Assembly (NCBI GenBank): GCA_964463655.1
Contig: CAYXDG010000004.1
Span: 11,190 to 75,189, forward strand
Origin: Halothece sp964463655
GTDB taxonomy: Bacteria; Cyanobacteriota; Cyanobacteriia; Cyanobacteriales; Rubidibacteraceae
DNA length: 64,000 nucleotides
Direction of reading: 5' to 3'
Numbering within the stretch: position 1 is the stretch's first letter; each line of letters opens with the position of its first letter. The position numbers and the translations under genes are program-made. This document shows positions 58,116 to 64,000 of this stretch, in pieces. The notes beneath the pieces were generated by a model. That model ran no database searches. It was not told where the DNA came from and saw only the letters and a program-made list of their open reading frames with translations.

Positions 58116-58607
58116 TCAAAATATTGCTATAAATAAATTTTTTTCTTCAAAGAGTTTCTTGAGGTTTCTATAATCTTGACAGATATCACTAATGCCATCT
58201 AATGTTTCTGAAGTTTTTGAACTATCTTCTTTATTTTCATGATTATTAGGAACTGCTTTTGAAATCTTGGAAAGTATAATTTTTTCTAAATTTTGCCATA
58301 GTTTTTTATCTACAAAGGAAAAAGTTTGTGTTTTAGGATCAAAAAGATAATATAACTCGTCTTCATTACTCCACCGTGGGTCTATCTTCTCCAAATCCTT
58401 ATCACTAAGGGTCAGTAAACCTTCTAGTTTTACTTCCTCAAACAACTCCCCCCTGTATTCCTGAGCTACTTTTTCCTTTCCCTCAAATAAGGACTTCAAA
58501 GCCCTAAATATATCCTCCTTACTTAATTGAACAGCGTCACCACTCACAGACTTAGTAAATTCTTCCGAGAAAATTTTTGATTTATAAAATTGAATTTCTG
58601 AGGACAT
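58116..58607 (-). CDS. Uncharacterised protein, third gene of a small operon
   Basis: A 163-residue protein I do not recognise. Acidic and mostly helical: the N-terminus SSEIQFYKSKIFSEEFTKSVSGDAVQLSKEDIFRALKSLFEGKEKVAQEYRGELFEEVKLEGLLTLSDKDLEKIDPRW, a short beta part (ELYYLFDPKTQTFSFVDKKLWQNLEKI) and a Ser/Asn-rich linker before the last helix. Its start lies three bases from the stop of the preceding gene, so the two are cotranscribed. Confidence 0.6.
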   Translation of the reverse strand: MSSEIQFYKSKIFSEEFTKSVSGDAVQLSKEDIFRALKSLFEGKEKVAQEYRGELFEEVKLEGLLTLSDKDLEKIDPRWSNEDELYYLFDPKTQTFSFVDKKLWQNLEKIILSKISKAVPNNHENKEDSSKTSETLDGISDICQDYRNLKKLFEEKNLFIAIF

Positions 58608-58610
58608 TTC

Positions 58611-58955
58611 TTATTCTTCCTGTATGCTTGTTACATAATCTACAAGGGATTGCATATCACTCAATTTAGATAGATTTTCGATTAAGCGTTGCGCTTGCTC
58701 TCTATCATAGTAATCAATATCCACTTCTCCCTTATATGCTTGCTTAAAATCCTCAAGCTCTTCTCTAGCGGTATTCGTCACTAAATTAATCGGAAAAACA
58801 TAATAATATCCACTCGGTGTTCCCTCCTTTCTCCACCTCTTCTTGAGTTTATCAATAGATGATTTCAAGTAATTTATGTCAATTTCACCACTCGGATCGT
58901 GAGATGACTTACACTCATAAATATAATTTCCTTTTTGGAAGACTTTTGATTCCAT
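58611..58955 (-). CDS. Uncharacterised protein with ExK motif, second gene of a small operon
   Basis: A 114-residue protein. The N-terminal KGNYIYECKSSHDPSGEIDINYLKSSIDKLKKRW has a beta strand carrying E-C-K followed by a helix, as in PD-(D/E)XK nucleases, but the upstream half of such a fold is missing. In the same frame an ATG at 58997, two bases after the stop of the first operon gene, opens MNRRQLAKVGIS, then TAA (58959-58961), then Val and this ATG. So the original start may be 58997 with a nonsense mutation at codon 13. Whether the present product is functional is uncertain. Confidence 0.55.
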   Translation of the reverse strand: MESKVFQKGNYIYECKSSHDPSGEIDINYLKSSIDKLKKRWRKEGTPSGYYYVFPINLVTNTAREELEDFKQAYKGEVDIDYYDREQAQRLIENLSKLSDMQSLVDYVTSIQEE

Positions 58956-58999
58956 AACTTAACTGATGCCTACTTTTGCCAATTGTCTGCGATTCATTT

Positions 59000-59356
59000 T
59001 TATTTAACTTTTCTGTAATGAGCTTGAACTACAAAACTTGTTCCATTTTTACTGGTTCTTGTATGTTCTTTCACTACTGTTATTCGTCCTTCCAATAAAT
59101 CTTTAATAAGTTGATTAGCCTCCTCAGACTTAATCACAAAATCAGCCGCTGGTTCATTATCACGTAAGTTATCTTCATAATCTTTTCCAGCCTTCATGCC
59201 AAATTGTTGCATTAAATCCCTAAGTAAGGATTTAAAGTTAGCATCTACTACTTTTCCTTTTTCAATTGCATTTAAGTTTTGAAATTCTGGAAGAGATTGT
59301 AGAACTTTGGAAAAAGCATTTTTAACTGACTCGATAGGGGCTTTAAAATCAAACAT
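59000..59356 (-). CDS. Uncharacterised protein, first gene of a small operon
   Basis: A 118-residue protein I do not recognise. N-terminal two thirds are helical (PIESVKNAFSKVLQSLPEFQNLNAIEKGKVVDANFKSLLRDLMQQFGMKAGKDYEDN), followed by LRDNEPAADFVIKSEEANQLIKDLLEGRITVVKEHTRTSKNGTSFVVQAHYRKVK, whose basic beta-hairpin end could bind nucleic acid. First of three tightly spaced leftward genes convergent with the second Dam gene. Confidence 0.58.
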   Translation of the reverse strand: MFDFKAPIESVKNAFSKVLQSLPEFQNLNAIEKGKVVDANFKSLLRDLMQQFGMKAGKDYEDNLRDNEPAADFVIKSEEANQLIKDLLEGRITVVKEHTRTSKNGTSFVVQAHYRKVK

Positions 59357-59594
59357 CGGTTAATCCTCTAATTATAGATTTTGTTACTATCTACTATATC
59401 ATTATGAGTATGAGTAGTTTCAGGGGGCAAGGAGTAATATTTTTTAATGATTCTTAATAATTATAGTCATGGCAAGAACAACGACTGTTGACCCCTACCA
59501 GATGGTTCTGTCGCTACAATTACTATGATGACATAATTTAGCAGTAGCTAGGGTAGAGCAAGCGCAAACCCTAACACGAATCAATTGTGATTAA
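59357..59594. other. Intergenic region with a degenerate palindrome
   Basis: Upstream of the three-gene operon and downstream of the oxoprolinase gene. TAGGGT...ACCCTA at about 59552-59570 is a degenerate copy of the GTTGGGT/ACCCAAC repeat. A 19-codon ATG frame at 59470 resembles nothing I know. Confidence 0.5.
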
Positions 59595-62500
59595 CTAAAG
59601 TGTTCCATAGCCGCCACCGCCAGGGGTTTCAATAATAAACACATCTCCAGTTTCCATTTCCACAGTCGCCGTACTGTCTAACTCTTCAACTGTTCCATCT
59701 TTTCTTTCTACTGCATTTCGTCCCACTTTCCCAGACTCTCCCCCCGCTAACCCAAACGGCGCAAACTTCCGACGACCTGATAAAATTCCCGCCGTCATCG
59801 CTTCTAAGAATTTAATCCGACGAATAACCCCATTTCCCCCGCTATAGCGACCATTTCCCCCGCTATTCTCCCGAATGCTAAACTGTTCCACTAACACGGG
59901 AAACCGCCACTCTAACACTTCAGGATCAGTTAAACGGGAGTTAGTCATGTGAGTCTGAACCGCATCCGCACCATTGAAGCCATTTCCAGCCCCAGCACCG
60001 CCACAAATTGTCTCATAATATTGATAACGGTCATTTCCAAAAGTGAAATTATTCATCGTTCCTTGTGATGCAGCCATCACCCCTAATGCCCCATACAAAG
60101 TATCCACAATTAACTGTGAAGTCTCGACATTTCCCGCAACTACCGCAGCAGGAGGAATGGGGTTTAATAAACAGCCTTCGGGGATAATGATATCTATAGG
60201 GTTTAAACAGCCCGCATTGAGAGGAATATTATCATCCACCAATGTCCGAAAGACATACAACACCGCAGCTTTACAGACAGCAGCCGGTGCATTAAAGTTA
60301 CTTTCCTGTTGAGGAGATGTTCCTGTAAAATCAACGATGGCGCGATGGGTTTCTAAATCAATGCTAATCTTGACTTGAATATGTCCTCCTGTATCCAATG
60401 AGGTGCGATAACTTCCCTCCTGTAATCTTTCAATTACTTTTTTAACGGCTGTCTCTGCATTCTTTTGCACATGGAACATATACGCTTGTACCGTTTCCAA
60501 GCTATACTGTTTCACCATCTGGAGTAACTCTTTTCCTCCTTTTTCATTCGCTGCAATTTGCGCTTGTAAGTCTGCTATATTTTGAGTGACATTTCGCACG
60601 GGATATTTTCCTGAGGTTATACCATTTTGGACAATTGGCGCTGCATTACGATCCCCCCAATCCTCACTAAAGCTCCGGCCCTTACTAAGGGGGGCGAAGG
60701 AGGGATCAACTGTAACCTGACTTTTTGAAGATGGTATTAATTTTTGTAATAGGGCTTCTTCTCGAAACTTTCCATTTTCCACTAACAAGAAATTATCCAA
60801 TAACACCCCTTCCTCTTCAATGTTGGTACTATGAGGCGGCATGGAACCGGGCGTAATTCCGCCAATATCGGCGTGATGTCCTCTCGAAGCCACATAAAAC
60901 AGAGGAGAAGCACTATTATCCATAAAAACAGGGGTAATTACGGTAACATCAGGGAGATGAGTTCCGCCATTGTAGGGGTTATTCAAAACATATACATCCC
61001 CTTGCTTCAGGTTTCCTTGTTGTGCTTTGATTAAACTTCCCACACTCTCACTCATTGACCCTAAATGAACAGGGATATGTGGCGCATTTGCCACTAATTG
61101 CCCATTTTGGTCGAAAACTGCACAAGAAAAGTCCAAACGCTCTTTAATATTCACGGAATAGCTGGTATTCTGTAGCGTAGTTCCCATTTGTTCGGCAATG
61201 GAACGGAATAAGTTGTTGAAAATCTCTAATAAAACAGGATCAGGTTTTTCTGTCGCTGTGGGTTTTACGGTGAGACTTTCTGCTTCTACTTGTTTGGTTA
61301 AGATGAGATGACCATGATCATTAACTGTTGCTTCCCAACCCAGTTCAATGATATTCGTTCCTGTGGGTTCAATGATAATCGCAGAACTGGAAATAATATG
61401 TCGCGGTTGTAAGTCTTCTCGCTGATAAACAGGAGTATCCCGCCATTTCTCACCAAGATAAACGGGAACAGTGGTTATCGGTTGCGGTGGCGTTTCCCGT
61501 TGACGAGGAATCGTATTTTCCGTGAGAGTTTCCGTTTCATAAATCAATTCTACAGAAACTGCATCCACAACTAACGGTTTCCCTTCCATCACAAACCCAT
61601 AACGCTGTTGATGAAGGGTTTGAAATTCCTGTTCCATTGCTTCCCCATAATTCACTAGCAGGGGAGAGTCTGTCCCTTCGTATTTGAGATGAACTTTTTG
61701 CTGGGTGGTTANNNNNNNNNNNNNNNNNNNNNNNNNNNNNNNNNNNNNNNNNNNNNNNNNNNNNNNNNNNNNNNNNNNNNNNNNNNNNNNNNNNNNNNNN
61801 NNNNNNNNNNNTTTGAAAATGGTATTGTTGAAGCAGAATTAGTCTGTTGCGATAACTCTGCTTGTGCATCTGCGATTAATGGTGAGAAGATAGAATCTAA
61901 ATCGAGATCAGGAGTCAGTCTCGCTTCAACGGTTTGTTCTCGTAAGACGCGAATATCTGCTAAACCGATACCATAAGCGGATAAAACGCCTGCATAAGGA
62001 TGAATTAACACTCGTTTCATCCCCAACGCATCCGCAATGAGACAAGCGTGTTGTCCTCCTGCACCGCCAAAACAGCAAAGGGTGTATTGTGAAACATCAT
62101 AGCCTTTTTCGAGAGAGATTTTCTTGATTGCATTTGCCATCTTTTCGACAGCAATAGCGAGAAACCCTGACGCAACGGCTTCTGGTGGACGATTATCGCC
62201 AATTTTTGCGGTTAATTCCTGAAATTTCGCCTCTACAGCTTCCACATTCAAGGGTTCATCTTGGTTTTTCCCAAAGACGTGAGGGAAGAATTGGGGTTGG
62301 AGCTTTCCGACTTTTACATTACAATCGGTAATGGTCAAGGGTCCGCCGTTTCCATAGGCAGCCGGTCCGGGATACGCCCCAGCAGAATCGGGTCCCACGC
62401 GGTATCGTGAGCCATCAAACTCGACAATTGACCCACCCCCCGCAGCGACGGTATGAATTGCCATCATGGGCGTTTTTAGGCGCACTCCAGCAATTTCGGT

Positions 62501-63424
62501 TTCGAGGTTGCGTTCATATTCTCCTGCATAATGGGCGACATCGGTGGAAGTTCCCCCCATATCAAAGCTGATGATTTTGTCATAGCCCGCAATTTGGCTG
62601 GTTTTCACTGCACCAACAATTCCTCCCGCAGGACCGGATAAAATGCTATCTTTGCCTTGAAAGTGCTTGGCATCGACTAAGCCGCCGTTAGACTGCATAA
62701 ACAGGAGTTGTGTAGTGTTATCCTCGCTGAGGTTTAGCTGACTGGCGACTTGTTCCACATATCGGCGCAAAATGGGGGAAAGGTAAGCATCAACAACGGT
62801 GGTATCGCCACGACTGACGAGTTTCATTAGGGGGGCAACTTGATGAGAAACAGAGATTTGGGTAAAGTTAAGCTGGCGTGCAGTTTCCGCGATTTCTTTT
62901 TCATGGCGCGAATGACGATAGCCGTGCATTAAGACAATGGCGCAACTTCTAATTCCGTCGTCATAGGCAGTTTTCAGGTCTTGTTTGACTTGTTCAACAT
63001 TGAGAGGGGTGACAATTTCGCCATTCGCATTAAGTCTTTCTTCAACTTCAATCACCCTTTCATAGATCATTTCAGGGAGAATGATCTCACGGGCGAAAAT
63101 ATCGGGACGGTTTTGGTAGCCAATGCGTAGCGCATCCCGAAAGCCTTTGGTAATGAGAAGAACAACTCGTTCTCCTTTGTGTTCTAACAGTGCATTGGTG
63201 GCGACAGTTGTTCCCATTTTAACCGCCTGAATTTTGTGGCTGGGGAGGGGTTGATCTGGGGTTAAGCCTAATATGTCTCGTATTCCTTGAATGGCTGCAT
63301 CTGGGTAATGGTCGGGGTTTTCGGAGAGGAGTTTATGGGTGAGGATTGTGCCATTATCCCCTTTGGCTACGATATCAGTAAACGTGCCGCCGCGATCGAT
63401 CCAAAATTGCCACTGTTGCGCCAT
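59595..63424 (-). CDS. 5-oxoprolinase/hydantoinase family protein (HyuA-HyuB fusion), interrupted by an assembly gap
   Basis: One gene crossing a 100-N gap (61712-61811). Before the gap: hydantoinase-A half from ATG 63424 (WQFWIDRGGTFTDIVA, the N-terminal ATPase loop; SNGGLVDAKHFQGKDSILSGPAGGIVGAV; IISFDMGGTSTDVAHY; CCFGGAGGQHACLIADALGM). After the gap the frame resumes with VHLKYEGTDSPLLVNYGEAM, typical of the A-B junction, and the hydantoinase-B half (NIKERLDFSCAVFDQNGQLVANAPHIPVHLGSM; SRGHHADIGGITPGSMPP; NVETSQLIVDTLYGALG) to GDVFIIETPGGGGYG. The bacterial fusion is about 1,200-1,300 residues and cleaves 5-oxoproline with ATP. Some 40 extra residues in the B half come from a repeat insertion. 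Confidence 0.9.
60653..60712. repeat. Palindromic repeat inserted in frame in the oxoprolinase gene
   Basis: This block contains CCCTTACTAAGGGGGG with flanking GATCCC-type ends, the common cyanobacterial palindrome, and encodes VDPSFAPLSKGRSFSEDWGDR. Family members normally run from REEALLQKL directly towards the P-x-R-N-x-x-Q-N-I-A-D-L motif, so about 30-40 residues here look extra. The frame is kept. Confidence 0.8.
61712..61811. other. Assembly gap (100 N)
   Basis: Exactly 100 N, the usual placeholder for a gap of unknown size, inside the oxoprolinase gene. The coding frame on the two sides is offset, as expected if the placeholder length is arbitrary. Confidence 0.98.
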
Positions 63425-63491
63425 TGCCTTTCCTCTACATTTGTCCTTTCTGGTATTTTAGCGAGAAGTGCGACTTAGTTCAGGACGGAGA

Positions 63492-63516
63492 TAGCGACCG
63501 AGACGGTCGCACTCCT
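63492..63516. repeat. Small palindromic repeat (copy 2)
   Basis: TAGCGACCGAGACGGTCGCACTCC, near-identical to 29394-29418; here the arms GCGACC/GGTCGC pair perfectly. Confidence 0.8.
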
Positions 63517-63608
63517 AGGCTTAAATCATCCTAGCTCAAGTGGCTACCACCGTAGTGCCAACTAAATGTATTGACAATATGAATATGTTTTCGTCTAAAC
63601 TAGGTGAT

Positions 63609-63906
63609 ATGGATGTATTTTTCAAGCTCAATGGTATTACCTTTGTTTGGAATGAGGAAAAAGCGCGGACTAATCCTCACGCAACATTATGGTGTCACAT
63701 TCGAGCAAGCTACACAAGCGTTTTTTGACCCAATGCTGGTGGTTGTTGATGCTAGTCGTAACGATGAATCGCGAGATGCAATCATTGGTTTAGATGAACG
63801 ATGGAATTGTCTGTACGTTGTTTACATTGAGCTTGAAAATGACATGATTCGGATTATTTCAGCCCGTAAAGCAACCCGCAAGGAACGTGAGTTTTATGAA
63901 AATTGA
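63609..63906 (+). pseudogene. brnT: BrnT-family toxin gene with a +1 frameshift
   Basis: BrnT is a RelE-fold ribonuclease toxin. The N-terminal part is in one frame (ATG 63609: MDVFFKLNGITFVWNEEKARTNPH) and the rest in another (HYGVTFEQATQAFFDPMLVVVDASRNDESRDAIIGLDERWNCLYVVYIELENDMIRIISARKATRKEREFYEN). The shift is at 63681-63685, where GCAA replaces a single codon. The join restores the BrnT pattern (F-x-W-D-x-x-K-x...H-G-V-x-F-E-x-A; I-R-I-I-S-A-R-x-A-T-x-x-E). Either a genuine disabling mutation or a sequence error. brnA overlaps the 3-prime end. Confidence 0.85.
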
Positions 63907-64000
63907 AACCTTAAAAAAACGACTCAACAAAAACCGATCGATGACAACTGTTACCATGCGTCTCCGGCGAAGATGTGATTGAAGATTTGAAGCGAGTTGC
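63896..64000 (+). pseudogene. brnA: BrnA-family antitoxin gene start, frameshifted, cut by the window end
   Basis: ATG 63896 overlaps brnT by 11 bases. The frame MKIETLKKRLNKNRSMTTVTMRL matches the BrnA N-terminus, then runs into TGA at 63980. A shift of one base near 63964-63968 restores EDVIEDLKRVA, the expected ribbon-helix-helix continuation, up to the window end. Confidence 0.8.

Noticed and set aside
59470..59529. Short ATG frame (MARTTTVDPYQMVLSLQLL)
   Set aside because: Considered as the start of a transposase relic, but the resemblance is too weak to support.
1..64000. CRISPR arrays, tRNA or rRNA genes
   Set aside because: No regularly spaced repeats and no cloverleaf or conserved rRNA stretches seen on reading; a covariance-model search would be needed to exclude small RNA genes.

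Overview
The window comes from a cyanobacterium. The HIP1 octamer GCGATCGC and its GCGATCG/CGATCGC variants occur throughout. The gene set is also typical: a SigA-type sigma factor, a small high-light-inducible protein (HLIP), DUF3593, CRR7 (NDH-1 biogenesis), an Aas-type acyl-ACP synthetase, PatA-like response regulators with GAF-containing chemoreceptors, a CrtU/CruE/CruH-like carotenoid enzyme and many Uma2-family genes. AT-rich coding and the gene complement would fit a Halothece/Dactylococcopsis/Euhalothece-like unicellular halophile, but that genus guess is inference only. A run of exactly 100 N (61712-61811) shows this is a scaffolded draft.

Layout. 1-10.1 kb: Uma2-family genes, recR (apparently with an ACG start) coupled to a SirB1-type gene, an SRPBCC protein, a mechanosensitive-channel-like protein, DoxX, uvrB and a WbuC-type cupin. 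10.2-16.9 kb: a HIP1-encoded repeat protein, a small hypothetical and a 1,805-residue TamB homologue. 17-31.6 kb: a coiled-coil signalling protein, sigA, hli, DUF3593 overlapping a WecG/TagA glycosyltransferase, a nitrilase-family amidase, YlqD, acyl-ACP/CoA synthetase, a formaldehyde-detoxification cluster (class III ADH, methyltransferase, S-formylglutathione hydrolase), crr7 and aspA.

31.8-41.9 kb is a taxis (Pix/Tax-like) cluster: two PatA-like regulators, a stand-alone receiver, CheW and two large GAF-MCP receptors, with no CheA. The two receptors share a 743-bp tract I read as base-for-base identical, pointing to recent gene conversion. Their GAF domain resembles cyanobacteriochromes but has Asp where the chromophore Cys should be. 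41.9-50.7 kb: mutY, a Crp/Fnr regulator, DUF1499, an AtzG-like protein, an alpha/beta hydrolase, infC, a three-gene cell-surface glycan/lipid group and secG.

50.9-59.4 kb is the most unusual part. Next to a Tat-signal carotenoid desaturase-like enzyme with an internal Rieske domain lies a region of gene relics (ABC-2 permease, Hsp20, HigB-like toxin, hydantoinase-B, two Uma2 copies). Among these sit two nearly identical Dam-family adenine methylase genes, an intact HepT/MntA toxin-antitoxin pair, an intact Uma2 gene, and an uncharacterised 128-residue protein with a truncated second copy. The order Uma2 - Dam - orf128 appears twice, so I interpret it as a duplicated cassette now decaying. Beside it is a compact unknown three-gene operon, one member of which has an ExK motif and an in-frame stop.

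59.6-64 kb: a full-length 5-oxoprolinase/hydantoinase gene spanning the assembly gap, carrying an in-frame palindromic repeat insertion, then a brnT/brnA toxin-antitoxin pair in which both genes are frameshifted.
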